64,000 bases of DNA from contig NZ_BSTQ01000022.1 in assembly GCF_030269605.1 (NCBI RefSeq), positions 114,927 to 178,926 on the forward strand, in the 5' to 3' direction. Positions 7,501-15,768 of the stretch are shown here, piece after piece. Numbering within the stretch: the stretch's first letter is position 1; every line of letters starts with the position of its first letter. Source of the stretch: Lentzea sp. NBRC 105346. GTDB lineage: Bacteria > Actinomycetota > Actinomycetes > Mycobacteriales > Pseudonocardiaceae. The position numbers were made by a program, and so were the translations under genes. The notes under the pieces are model-generated. The model was not told where the DNA came from. It made no database searches and saw only the letters and a program-made list of their open reading frames with translations.

Positions 7501-8049
7501 ATGACCCAGTCACGCCAACAGCTCGTCGCCGGAGCGGCGGACATGCTCCGGCGCCGGGGGCTCAACGCGACGAGCATCCGTGAGGTCGCGAAACACGCCC
7601 AGGCGCCGCTGGGGTCGACCTATCACTACTTCCCGGGCGGCAAGCAGCAGCTCGCCACCGAGGCCGTGCGCTGGGCGAGCGACACCGTCGCCGAAATCCT
7701 GCGCGCGAAGCTGAAGGCCGGGCCCGTCGACGGGCTGCGCGGGTTCCTCGCCCTGTGGCGCGAGATCATCACCGGCAACGACTTCGAGGCGGGGTGCACG
7801 GTCGTCGCGGTGTCCATCGAGGCGGACAGCACGGCACTCGCCGCGGCCGCCGACGCCTTCAGCACGTGGGAAGAGATCCTCGCCGACTCGCTGCGAAGCC
7901 ACGGTGCCGAGAACGCAGAACAGCTCGCCACCCTGATCGTGGCGTCCGTCGAGGGCGCCGTCGTGCTCTGCCGCGCTCAGCGCAGCGCGGTCCCGCTCGA
8001 GCGCGTCGGCGCCCAGCTCGAAGACCTGGTGCGCGCGGCGACGCGCTAG
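7501..8049 (+). CDS. TetR-family regulator (LmrA/YxaF-like C-terminus)
   Basis: 182 aa from ATG 7501; an in-frame ATG at 7468 would put 11 extra residues inside the operator region and is less likely. The N-terminal HTH is SIREVAKHAQAPLGSTYHYFPGGKQQL, a classical TetR motif. The C-terminal half (GFLALWREIITGNDFEAGCTVVAVSIEA) resembles the LmrA/YxaF group, which usually bind small hydrophobic ligands. It diverges from the tautomerase gene and overlaps the 3' end of the next, convergent TetR gene by 4 bp (CTAG). Confidence 0.8.
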   Translation: MTQSRQQLVAGAADMLRRRGLNATSIREVAKHAQAPLGSTYHYFPGGKQQLATEAVRWASDTVAEILRAKLKAGPVDGLRGFLALWREIITGNDFEAGCTVVAVSIEADSTALAAAADAFSTWEEILADSLRSHGAENAEQLATLIVASVEGAVVLCRAQRSAVPLERVGAQLEDLVRAATR

Positions 8050-8735
8050 CCCAGCACGAGGTCGGCCGCCAGGCGCATCTGGTGGTCGAAGTACTCCTCG
8101 CGCGCCTCGATCACGTTGTTGAGCTGACCGAACAACTCGAAGCTCACCGCGCCGAACAGGTGGATCCAGCCGACCGTGCCGCGGGCCAGCAACGCCGACG
8201 GCACGTCCGGCAGGGTCGACTCCCGCAGCCGGTCGAGGTCGGTCCGCACGCCGTCGGGCAGTGAGTCGGGACCGGGATCGCTGAGCAGGCCGCGAGAAAC
8301 ACCGTCCTCAAGAATCCGGATCAAGGTCAGCGGCGTCCGAGACGCGGCCGCGATCGTGTCCTGCGGCGCCGCGTAACCGGGCACCGGGCTGCCGAAGAGC
8401 AGCGCGTACTCGGCCGGGTTGGCCAGCGCCCACCGCCGCACCCCGTGGCACGCGGCCAGCCATCGGCCGCGCAGGTCCGCGCGGTCCTCGACCGTGTCGT
8501 CGGCCTGCTCGACCGCGGCGCCGAGCGCGTTGTAGGCGTCCATGATCAACGCGGTCAGCAGGTCGTCGCGGCTGGGGAAATACCGGTAGATCGCCGACGA
8601 GACCATGCCCATGTCCCTGGCGACCGCGCGCAGCGACAGGTTCGCGCCGTCGGAGGCCAGGTGCTTGCGGGCGATCGCCTTGATCTCGTCGATCATCTCG
8701 GCGCGGACGCGCGCCCGGATGGAGCCGGCTGCCAT
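8046..8735 (-). CDS. TetR-family regulator (WHG-type C-terminal domain)
   Basis: 229 aa from ATG 8735. Longer upstream starts would run through the operators. HTH at about residues 30-50 (LSLRAVARDMGMVSSAIYRYF). The C-terminal half has the HLFGAVSFELFGQL segment seen in WHG-domain TetR proteins. It faces an NAD-dependent epimerase gene across a gap with two copies of a palindrome, and should repress both itself and that gene. Confidence 0.8.
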   Translation of the reverse strand: MAAGSIRARVRAEMIDEIKAIARKHLASDGANLSLRAVARDMGMVSSAIYRYFPSRDDLLTALIMDAYNALGAAVEQADDTVEDRADLRGRWLAACHGVRRWALANPAEYALLFGSPVPGYAAPQDTIAAASRTPLTLIRILEDGVSRGLLSDPGPDSLPDGVRTDLDRLRESTLPDVPSALLARGTVGWIHLFGAVSFELFGQLNNVIEAREEYFDHQMRLAADLVLG

Positions 8736-8759
8736 GGGCGAGATTGTTGCACACATTCG

Positions 8760-8817
8760 AGAGCACTGCTCTTGACTCGACGCCAAGCGGGTGCTCTGAT
8801 GAGAGAGCACTGCTCTC
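8760..8817. promoter_or_regulatory. paired TetR operators
   Basis: GAGAGCACTGCTCTC (8803-8817) is a perfect palindrome around a central C. A second copy, AGAGCACTGCTCT (8760-8772), lies 43 bp upstream. The copies flank the likely promoters of the divergent TetR and epimerase genes. Confidence 0.75.
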
Positions 8818-8835
8818 GTCATGCAAGGAGTTCCC

Positions 8836-9747
8836 ATGTCAACGCACGTGATCGTCGGCGCGGGCGCCGTTGGATCCGCCACCGCGACCCTGCTGGCCGA
8901 GCGCGGTGAGCGGGTTCGGATCGTGAGCCGCCGCGGCGCAGGCCCCGAGCACCCTGGGGTCGAGCGGATCGCCGCGGACGCCACCGACGCGGAAGGCCTG
9001 ACCGGTCTCGCCGAGGGGGCCGTCGCTCTCTACAACTGCGCGAACCCGCAGTACCACCGGTGGCCGACCGACTGGCCTCCGCTCGCGTCGGCGCTGCTCA
9101 CGGCCGCCGAACGCACCGGAGCGGTCCTCGCCACCACGAGCAACCTGTACGGATACGGCGAGGTGACCGGCCCGATCACCGAGTCGACCCCGCTCGCCGC
9201 CACGCACCCGAAGCTCCGCCTCCGCGCGGACATGTGGCGCGACGCCTTGCGTGCGCACGAAGCGGGCCGGATCCGGGCCACCGAGGTGCGCGGCAGTGAC
9301 TACATCCAGGCAAACTCGATCCTGACCTTCGCGCTGGGCAAGCCGCTGCTCGCCGGGAAACGGGCCTACTCACCGGCCGCGCTCGACGTGCCGCACAGCT
9401 GGACGTCGATCAACGACGTGGCGGCGCTGCTGGTCGCCGCCGCCGGGGACGAGCGGGCGTGGGGCAAGGCGTGGCACGTGCCGACGGAGGCGCCGCTGAC
9501 CATCCGTGAGCTCGCGACCCGGTTCACCGAGGCTGCTGGGGTCGCGGCGCCGAAGCTGTCGGCCATCCCGTACCCGGTGCTGTGGACGGTCGGGCTGTTC
9601 TCGCCGATGGTGCGTGAGCTTCGCGCCACGCACTACCAGTTCGCGCGGCCGTTCGTCCTCGACTCGACCGCGGCGACTGCGACGTTCGGCCTCAAGCCGC
9701 AGCCGATCGACGAGTCGCTGCGCGAGACCGCCCACCTGTTGTCCTAG
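8836..9747 (+). CDS. NAD(P)-dependent epimerase/dehydratase-like reductase
   Basis: 303 aa from ATG 8836, which has AAGGAG at the right spacing; the in-frame ATG at 8821 lacks one. Extended SDR fold: nucleotide-binding GAGAVGSATATLLAERG at the N-terminus and VRGSDYIQ later. The catalytic YxxxK is not canonical: the expected region reads TSNLYGYG with no downstream Lys in register, so it may be an atypical SDR that binds nucleotide without classical catalysis. Regulated by the divergent TetR protein through the paired palindromes. Confidence 0.7.
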   Translation: MSTHVIVGAGAVGSATATLLAERGERVRIVSRRGAGPEHPGVERIAADATDAEGLTGLAEGAVALYNCANPQYHRWPTDWPPLASALLTAAERTGAVLATTSNLYGYGEVTGPITESTPLAATHPKLRLRADMWRDALRAHEAGRIRATEVRGSDYIQANSILTFALGKPLLAGKRAYSPAALDVPHSWTSINDVAALLVAAAGDERAWGKAWHVPTEAPLTIRELATRFTEAAGVAAPKLSAIPYPVLWTVGLFSPMVRELRATHYQFARPFVLDSTAATATFGLKPQPIDESLRETAHLLS

Positions 9748-9789
9748 TGGTGGCACGGCCGTGGCACATCCGCGTCACGCCGTTGAGGT

Positions 9790-10464
9790 ATGGGAGACAA
9801 GAGGGGGAATGTTCGGCTGGTCGGCGCGGTCGCGCTGAACGGGGTGGAGGTGAGTGGCCGCGAGGCACGGACCTTGCTGGGGCTGCTCGGTGCGGCCGGA
9901 GGACCGGTCGGCATCGACGCGATCGGCGACGAGTTGCGGACGGACGTCGCCAGGGTGGTCAGGCGGCTGCGGGCCGAGTTCGGACCGGACGTGATCGCCG
10001 GTGGCCGGCGCGGCTACCGGCTCGGGGACGGGATCGAGGTGGACCTGCACCGGGCGGCCTACCTTGTCGGGCAGGCGGAAACCGCGCTGGGCAACGGTTT
10101 TCCGCACGCGGGGTCGCGAGCCGTCGAGCAGGTGCTGGAGCTGATCGGTGGCCGTCCGGTGCTCGCCGAGCACCCCAGGGCCGAGTGGGCCGAGCGGGCT
10201 CGCGCCCGGCAGGCCGAACTGCTGCGCCGGGCATGGCACACGGGTGCGAGTTGTGCGCTGCAGGAACGGGATCCCGCGCGGGCGCGGACGTTGGCCGAGG
10301 CCGCGATCGTCGCGGATCCGTTCGACGAACGCGCCTACGGCATCCTGACGCACGCCTGCATCGCCGCTGGCGAGCCTGCCGGCGCTCTGCTCGCCCATGA
10401 GTGCCTGCACGCCAGGCTCGTCGCCGAGCTCGACACCCTTCGGCGGGTCGCGATTCCGGCATGA
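9790..10464 (+). CDS. SARP/BTAD-type transcriptional activator, short form
   Basis: 224 aa. Residues about 1-85 resemble a reduced OmpR-type winged helix (LRTDVARVVRRLRAEFGPDVI...GGRRGYRL). Residues 90-220 match the bacterial transcriptional activator domain (VDLHRAAYLVGQAE...LAEAAIVADPFDERAYGILTHACIAAGEPAGALLAHECL). No ATPase or TPR region is attached. The gene ends 2 bp before the stop of the convergent large ATPase gene, whose domains are what AfsR-type proteins carry after BTAD. This suggests a split pair, but that link is inference. Confidence 0.65.
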   Translation: MGDKRGNVRLVGAVALNGVEVSGREARTLLGLLGAAGGPVGIDAIGDELRTDVARVVRRLRAEFGPDVIAGGRRGYRLGDGIEVDLHRAAYLVGQAETALGNGFPHAGSRAVEQVLELIGGRPVLAEHPRAEWAERARARQAELLRRAWHTGASCALQERDPARARTLAEAAIVADPFDERAYGILTHACIAAGEPAGALLAHECLHARLVAELDTLRRVAIPA

Positions 10465-10466
10465 CG

Positions 10467-13400
10467 TCAGGAAGTTCGCTCCACCTGCCACTCACGGGAG
10501 GAGGGCGTGTAGCGGCAGACCGCACCGGTGGTGATCGCCGCGCGCAGTTCGCCGCCGAGCACCGGATCGTGCTCGGTGATCGCGTCCAGGGCCCGCTTGA
10601 TGGCCTTGCGCACGGCGGTGCGCGCCCGTTCCGGCGTGGACGCGAAGCCGCGGACCCGGCCGCCGAGCCCCATCGCACGCGCGAGCTCGGCGGCCACGGC
10701 GTCGCGTTCCGACTGCAACCGTTGTGCCTTCAAGGGATCCGAGGTATCGGCGATGGCTTCGTCGAGATCGCGGACGCGGTGCCGGTAGGCGTCGATGGCC
10801 GCGTCGTCGAGCAGGTCGTGCCGGCTGTCCAGCACGGCCGCGCCGACCAGATCGACGGCCGTGACCTCCCGGCCGGGCTGTTGCAGCAGCCGGGCCAGGT
10901 AGTCGAAGCCGATCAGGTCGGGCAGGCCGGCGCCGCGCACCGTCCAGCCCGCATCCCTGCTCCACCTCAGGACCGCGGGAGTCGGGGCCAGGGCATTGGC
11001 TTTCGCGGTCCATTCACGCACGCGTTCCGGCATGTCCAACGCGCTCGCGTCGTTCACCGCCTGGGCGAGCAGGGCGCGGGCCCGTGCGAGATCGCCCGGT
11101 CTGGCGCGGGCGACGAGCGCCTCGGCGAGCCGCGCCCGGCTGAGCGCGGTCGCGGGCCGGTGGTCGAGTCGCAGGTTGGCGACGACGGCCTGGTCCAGGT
11201 GTTCGACCGCGGCGGCCGGATCCCCGGCGACCAGCGCGGCGAGACCGAGGGCGCCGGAGACCGATCCCAGGCAGCACACCGCGAGCGACACCGTGACCGG
11301 CAGATCGGCGAACGGCCCCAGCAGCCGGGCGATCTCGGCGGCGAGCGCGGGATCGTTCAGCAGCGCGGCGGCCTCGACGAGCACCGCCATCGCGGCGAGC
11401 CAGGTGCTCGACTTCGGCAGGGCGGCCAATCCGATGTCGAGCAACGGGGTCAGTGCCGCCCGCGCCTCGAGCATCCGGCCGTTGCGGGCGAGCACCATCA
11501 CCGCCGACGCGCGGAAGCCGTACTCGCCCACCGCGAGAGTCGCCGAGGCCAGGGTGTTCGTGACGAGGTCGGCCAGCTCGGCGTCCCGGCCCTGCAGCCA
11601 CCGGATGTTGAGCAGCTGCGCGGCGTAGTAGCCGACGGCGTCGGAGTCGCCGACCTCCAGACCGAGCTGCAGGCAGTGCTCCGCTGCCGGTTCGGCCTCG
11701 GCGAACCGGCCGGCCCGGATCAGCCGCATCACGTCCATGCACGCCACGATGTAGGCGGTGCTGGTCACGCCCAGCGCGGCCGACCGCTGGCGCAGTTCGG
11801 TCAGCGATCGTCCCGCCGCCGGATCGCCGAGCAGATACAGGTCCGCGGTGCGCCACAACAGGCCGAATAACGCCAGGATCCCGTCACCGGCCGCCGACGC
11901 CGCCGTGATCTGTTCCTCGGCGAGCGACAGCCGCATCGCCGCGTGCTCCGGGCTCAGCAAAGCGTGGTGGGTCAACGAAAGCGCGTCGGCCACCGCGTGC
12001 GGGTCTCCGGTGGTGCGGGTCCGGTCCAGCGCGTCGAGCACCTCGGGGACCGGTGCTCCTTCGTAGACGGCTTCGGCGGCGAGGCGCACCGCGAGCCGGC
12101 AGCGCAGCGACCGCTCGTGTTCCGGCAACGCGGCCAGCGCGGCCCGTTGCCGCGCCAGCACGCGGGCCCGGACCGCCGCGTTGCGGTACTCGTGCACCCA
12201 GACGCCACCCAGTCCGAGCACGGCTCGCGCGGTCAGCACGGGATCGCCGGTCCGTTCGGCGGCGTCGGTCGCCTCGTCGAACCTCTCGCGTGCCTGGCTG
12301 AGCCGTCCGCAGGCGAGGACCGCGTCGGCGTGTTCGACCAGCAGTTCGGCGCGGTCGGGCAGGTCGAGGCGGTGCCGCGCCAGCGCCGCCGCCCGGCCGA
12401 GCAGGTCCGCGGCCCGTTCGTAGGCGTAACCCCTGCGCAGCGACTCGGCGGCCGCCCGGCAGGCGGTGACCGCGATCTCGACGTCGGCGTCGGACCGAAT
12501 GGCCGCCGCGAGCGCGTGGTGGGCGATCCGCTCCGGGTTGCCCGTCAGGACGGCGGCGGCGCGGGCGTGCGCGTCGAGCCGTTCCACCGTGTCGAACTGC
12601 TTGAGTGCGGCGTCGCGGACGAGATCGTGGCAGGCGTACCCGTTCGGCGTCAGGTCGACGAGTCCCGAGTCCGCGGCGGCGATGAGCGCCTGGAGAACCT
12701 CGGTTGGCGAACGGTCGGCGAGGCTCGCGATCTCACCGACCGATCCGTCGACGCCGAGCAGGGCCGCGAACGCGAGGATCCGGCGGTGCGGTGGCGTCAG
12801 CCGGGTCAACGCCTCGGTGATGGCGTGTTCCAGAGTGGCCGGGCCGGACCCGGTCCAGCCGAGGTCGACCGCGCGGGCCAGGTGCAACGGGCTGCCGCCG
12901 GTGACCCGCAACAGGGTCGTGGCGGTTGTCCGGTCCGGACTCGGCTGCCCGTGCGCGTCGAGCAGGGCCGTCACGTCGTTGATGTCGAAGGACCGCAGGG
13001 CGATCGTGGTCGCGCCGCTCACCGGGCTGTTCTCGCGGGTGACCAGCACCAGGACCAGTGGGAGCCGATCGAGCGCACCGGCCAGGAACCTGGTCAGCAG
13101 CAGAGCGCTCTCATCGGCGTAGTGCACGTCGTCGATGACGACCATGGTCGGCTGGTGCGCACGGGCTTCGGCGACCACATCGGCCACGGCCGCGAACCGT
13201 GCGAACCGTTCGGGGTCGACGGCGTCGCTGCCGGAGTCGGCGGCCAGCAGGTTCGAGCAGGCCGGCCCGGCCAGCGCGGGCAGCACCACGGTCCACGGCC
13301 ACAACGCGGGCGCGCCACCGTGCGGCCAGCATCGGCCCCACGTCACCTCGAAGCCGTCGTGCTGGGCCGCGGCCGACGCCTGTTCGCAGAACCAGGTCTT

Positions 13401-13517
13401 GCCGACGCCCGCCTCACCGGTGACCACGACGAGCTGGAGGCGTCCCCGCCTCGCCCTCGTTCTGGCGGCGGCCAGCACCTCGAGCTCATGACTACGACCG
13501 ACGAAGACCCCTGGCAC
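10467..13517 (-). CDS. large AAA/STAND ATPase regulator
   Basis: 1016 aa from GTG 13517. Walker A VTGEAGVGKTWF near residue 35 and a Walker B-like MVVIDDVHYAD near 125 define an N-terminal P-loop module. A long alpha-helical, TPR-like middle follows (LGRAAALARHRLDLPDRAELL, ARERFDEATDAAERTGDP). The C-terminus (VRKAIKRALDAITEHDPVLGGELRAAITTGAVCRYTP) matches the end of a family of actinobacterial ATPase regulators. No LuxR HTH is visible, so DNA binding would need a partner, possibly the adjacent BTAD protein. It lies 24 bp downstream of the GntR gene on the same strand. Confidence 0.7.
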   Translation of the reverse strand: MPGVFVGRSHELEVLAAARTRARRGRLQLVVVTGEAGVGKTWFCEQASAAAQHDGFEVTWGRCWPHGGAPALWPWTVVLPALAGPACSNLLAADSGSDAVDPERFARFAAVADVVAEARAHQPTMVVIDDVHYADESALLLTRFLAGALDRLPLVLVLVTRENSPVSGATTIALRSFDINDVTALLDAHGQPSPDRTTATTLLRVTGGSPLHLARAVDLGWTGSGPATLEHAITEALTRLTPPHRRILAFAALLGVDGSVGEIASLADRSPTEVLQALIAAADSGLVDLTPNGYACHDLVRDAALKQFDTVERLDAHARAAAVLTGNPERIAHHALAAAIRSDADVEIAVTACRAAAESLRRGYAYERAADLLGRAAALARHRLDLPDRAELLVEHADAVLACGRLSQARERFDEATDAAERTGDPVLTARAVLGLGGVWVHEYRNAAVRARVLARQRAALAALPEHERSLRCRLAVRLAAEAVYEGAPVPEVLDALDRTRTTGDPHAVADALSLTHHALLSPEHAAMRLSLAEEQITAASAAGDGILALFGLLWRTADLYLLGDPAAGRSLTELRQRSAALGVTSTAYIVACMDVMRLIRAGRFAEAEPAAEHCLQLGLEVGDSDAVGYYAAQLLNIRWLQGRDAELADLVTNTLASATLAVGEYGFRASAVMVLARNGRMLEARAALTPLLDIGLAALPKSSTWLAAMAVLVEAAALLNDPALAAEIARLLGPFADLPVTVSLAVCCLGSVSGALGLAALVAGDPAAAVEHLDQAVVANLRLDHRPATALSRARLAEALVARARPGDLARARALLAQAVNDASALDMPERVREWTAKANALAPTPAVLRWSRDAGWTVRGAGLPDLIGFDYLARLLQQPGREVTAVDLVGAAVLDSRHDLLDDAAIDAYRHRVRDLDEAIADTSDPLKAQRLQSERDAVAAELARAMGLGGRVRGFASTPERARTAVRKAIKRALDAITEHDPVLGGELRAAITTGAVCRYTPSSREWQVERTS

Positions 13518-13541
13518 TCCGGCAAGTCTGCCGCATCGACC

Positions 13542-14189
13542 TCAGATCAGGGCACGGATTGCGCGTTCGAACCCGATGACGTGCTTGGCCGCGAGCTCTG
13601 AGGCCTTCTTGCCGTCGCCCTCGACGATGGCGGTCAGCAGCGGGACGTGTTCGCCGACGTGACCGGCCATTCCGGACAACCGCGGGAGGAAGACGCACCA
13701 GATCCGGGTGGCCAGGTTGTCGTAGGAGATCAGGGTGTTCTCGAGGAACGGGTTGTGCACGCACCGGTAGATCGCGCGGTGCACCCCGACGTCCGCACGG
13801 AGCAGCTCCGTGTTGTCGCCCGACGGCGCCGTGTCCAGCTGGGAGCGCAGCTCGGTCAACGCGGCGCGGTCGTCCGCGGTAGCCCGTTCGGCCGCAGCCG
13901 CCGCGGCGAGTGGTTCCAGGGTCCGGCGGACCTCGGAGATGTGCGAGAGGTCGGAGATGTTCACGTCGGTGGCGAACGTGCCGCGGCGCGGGAACGCGAC
14001 CACGAGCCGTTCCTGCTCCAGCCGTTTCAACGCCTCGCGGATCGGGGTGCGGCCGACGCCGAGCTCGGTGCGCAGCCGCTCCTCGTTGATCGGCTCGCCC
14101 GGCTTGATCTCCAGCATCACCAGGCGATCGCGCAACGCCGCATACGCCTGCTCCGTGAGTGAAACGGCGTCGTTGACCGGAGTGTTCAC
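13542..14189 (-). CDS. GntR-family regulator, FCD subfamily
   Basis: 215 aa. Winged HTH at about 15-75 (INEERLRTELGVGRTPIREALKRLEQERLVV), then an all-helical FCD ligand domain with metal-site residues in ADVGVHRAIY and HVGEHVPLLTAI. FCD regulators usually sense small carboxylates or amino acids. It diverges from soxBDAG across a 65-bp gap with a perfect palindrome, so sarcosine or a related methylamine is the likely inducer. Confidence 0.85.
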   Translation of the reverse strand: MNTPVNDAVSLTEQAYAALRDRLVMLEIKPGEPINEERLRTELGVGRTPIREALKRLEQERLVVAFPRRGTFATDVNISDLSHISEVRRTLEPLAAAAAAERATADDRAALTELRSQLDTAPSGDNTELLRADVGVHRAIYRCVHNPFLENTLISYDNLATRIWCVFLPRLSGMAGHVGEHVPLLTAIVEGDGKKASELAAKHVIGFERAIRALI

Positions 14190-14210
14190 GTGAACTACGT
14201 TACTACGCAG

Positions 14211-14224
14211 ACTGATATATCAGT
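14211..14224. promoter_or_regulatory. operator of the sox operon
   Basis: ACTGATATATCAGT is a perfect 14-bp palindrome between the GntR gene and soxB, 30 bp before the soxB start. A short perfect palindrome here is what FCD-type GntR proteins typically bind. Confidence 0.7.
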
Positions 14225-14254
14225 AGATGACCAGCTTCGCTGGAGGCGTCGCGC

Positions 14255-15466
14255 ATGCAGCTGCCCGAGCACCCGGACTTCCTGTGGGACGACCCGGAAC
14301 CGAAGGCCTCCTACGACGTGGTGATCGTCGGCGGCGGAGGGCACGGCCTCGCCACCGCCTACTACCTGGCCAAGGTTCACGGCATCAGGAACGTGGCGGT
14401 GCTGGAGAAGGGCTGGCTGGCCGGCGGCAACATGGCCCGCAACACCACGATCATCCGGTCCAACTACCTGTGGGACGAGAGCTCCGGCATCTACGAGCAC
14501 TCGCTGAAACTGTGGGAAGGGCTGGAGGAGGACCTCGGCTATCCCATCCTGTTCGACCAGCGCGGCGTGCTGAACCTCGCGCACAGCCTGCAGGACGTGC
14601 GCGACAGCGTGCGGCGGGTCAACGCCAACCGGCTCAACGGCATCGACGCCGAATGGGTGGATCCCCAGGGTGTCAAGGAGATCTGCCCCATCGTCAACGT
14701 CTCGCCGGACGTGCGCTATCCCGTGCTGGGCGCGACCTACCAGCCGCGCGCGGGCATCGCCAAGCACGACTACGTGGCCTGGGGCTATGCGCGTGCCGCG
14801 CACGCGATGGGCGTTGATCTGATCCAGAACTGCGAGGTCACCGGCCTGGAGACTGCCGGCGGCCGGATCACCGCGGTCGAGACCTCCCGCGGCCGCATCG
14901 CCGCCGGTCGCGTCGGGCTGTGCGCGGCGGGCCACAGTTCGGTGCTCGCTGCGATGGTGGGCCTCAGGTTGCCTTTGGCCTCACATCCGTTGCAGGCCTT
15001 GGTTTCCGAGCTTTTGGAGCCCGTGCACCCGACGGTCGTGATGTCCAACGCGGTGCACGTCTACGTCTCCCAGGCGCACAAGGGCGAACTCGTGATGGGC
15101 GCGGGCATCGACAGCTACAACGGTTACGGCCAGCGGGGTTCGTTCCACATCATCGAGCAGCAGATGGCGGCCGCACTGGAGCTGTTCCCGGTGTTCGCCC
15201 GCGCCCACTTGCTGCGGACGTGGGCGGGCATCGTCGATGTCTCGCCGGACGCGTCGCCGATCGTCGGCCTTACTCCGGTCGGCGGGCTGTACCTGAACTG
15301 CGGCTGGGGGACCGGCGGGTTCAAGGCCACGCCAGGTGTCGGCGACTGCTTCGCGCACACCATCGCCCACGACAAGCCGCACCCGTTCAACGAGCCGTTC
15401 ACCCTCGAGCGCTTCACCACCGGCGCACTCGTCGACGAGCACGGCGCCGCCGCCGTCGCGCACTGA
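14255..15466 (+). CDS. soxB: sarcosine oxidase beta subunit
   Basis: 403 aa behind GGAGG. Flavoprotein subunit of heterotetrameric sarcosine oxidase, which demethylates sarcosine to glycine with H2O2 and 5,10-methylene-tetrahydrofolate. The dinucleotide-binding GGGGHGLATAYYLA lies near residue 28, the acidic strand end is VAVLEKGWLAGGNMARN, and the C-terminal FAD-binding block is SPIVGLTPVGGLYLNCGWGTGGFKATPG. First gene of soxBDAG; soxD follows 20 bp later. Confidence 0.93.
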   Translation: MQLPEHPDFLWDDPEPKASYDVVIVGGGGHGLATAYYLAKVHGIRNVAVLEKGWLAGGNMARNTTIIRSNYLWDESSGIYEHSLKLWEGLEEDLGYPILFDQRGVLNLAHSLQDVRDSVRRVNANRLNGIDAEWVDPQGVKEICPIVNVSPDVRYPVLGATYQPRAGIAKHDYVAWGYARAAHAMGVDLIQNCEVTGLETAGGRITAVETSRGRIAAGRVGLCAAGHSSVLAAMVGLRLPLASHPLQALVSELLEPVHPTVVMSNAVHVYVSQAHKGELVMGAGIDSYNGYGQRGSFHIIEQQMAAALELFPVFARAHLLRTWAGIVDVSPDASPIVGLTPVGGLYLNCGWGTGGFKATPGVGDCFAHTIAHDKPHPFNEPFTLERFTTGALVDEHGAAAVAH

Positions 15467-15486
15467 GATCTTCTTGGGGAGCTGAC

Positions 15487-15768
15487 ATGCAACTCATCCC
15501 GTGTCCGTGGTGCGGACCGCGCGAGGAAGCGGAGTTCCACTACGGCGGCCAGGCCCACGTCGCCTACCCGTCGGACCCGTCCGCGCTGTCGGACGAGGAA
15601 TGGGCGCAGTACGTGTTCTTCCGGGACAACCCGAGCGGGCCGTTCGCCGAGCGCTGGAGCCACAGCGCCGGGTGCCGGCGGTGGTTCAACGCCGTCCGAG
15701 ACACCCGCACCCACGACCTGCTCGCCGTGTACCGCGTGGGCGAGCCGATGCCGGAGGTGGCGTCGTGA
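15487..15768 (+). CDS. soxD: sarcosine oxidase delta subunit
   Basis: 93 aa. The N-terminal IPCPWCGPREEAEFHYGG provides the Cys/His zinc site of SoxD, and SDEEWAQYVFFRDNPSGPFAERWSHSAGCRRWFNAVRDT is the family signature. The start is supported by GGGGAG upstream. The GTG of soxA overlaps its stop by 4 bp. Confidence 0.93.
   Translation: MQLIPCPWCGPREEAEFHYGGQAHVAYPSDPSALSDEEWAQYVFFRDNPSGPFAERWSHSAGCRRWFNAVRDTRTHDLLAVYRVGEPMPEVAS

Noticed and set aside
10401..13601. Two long plus-strand frames (489 and 552 codons)
   Set aside because: They are antisense to the large ATPase gene, which has Walker motifs and a conserved C-terminus; the plus-strand translations have neither.
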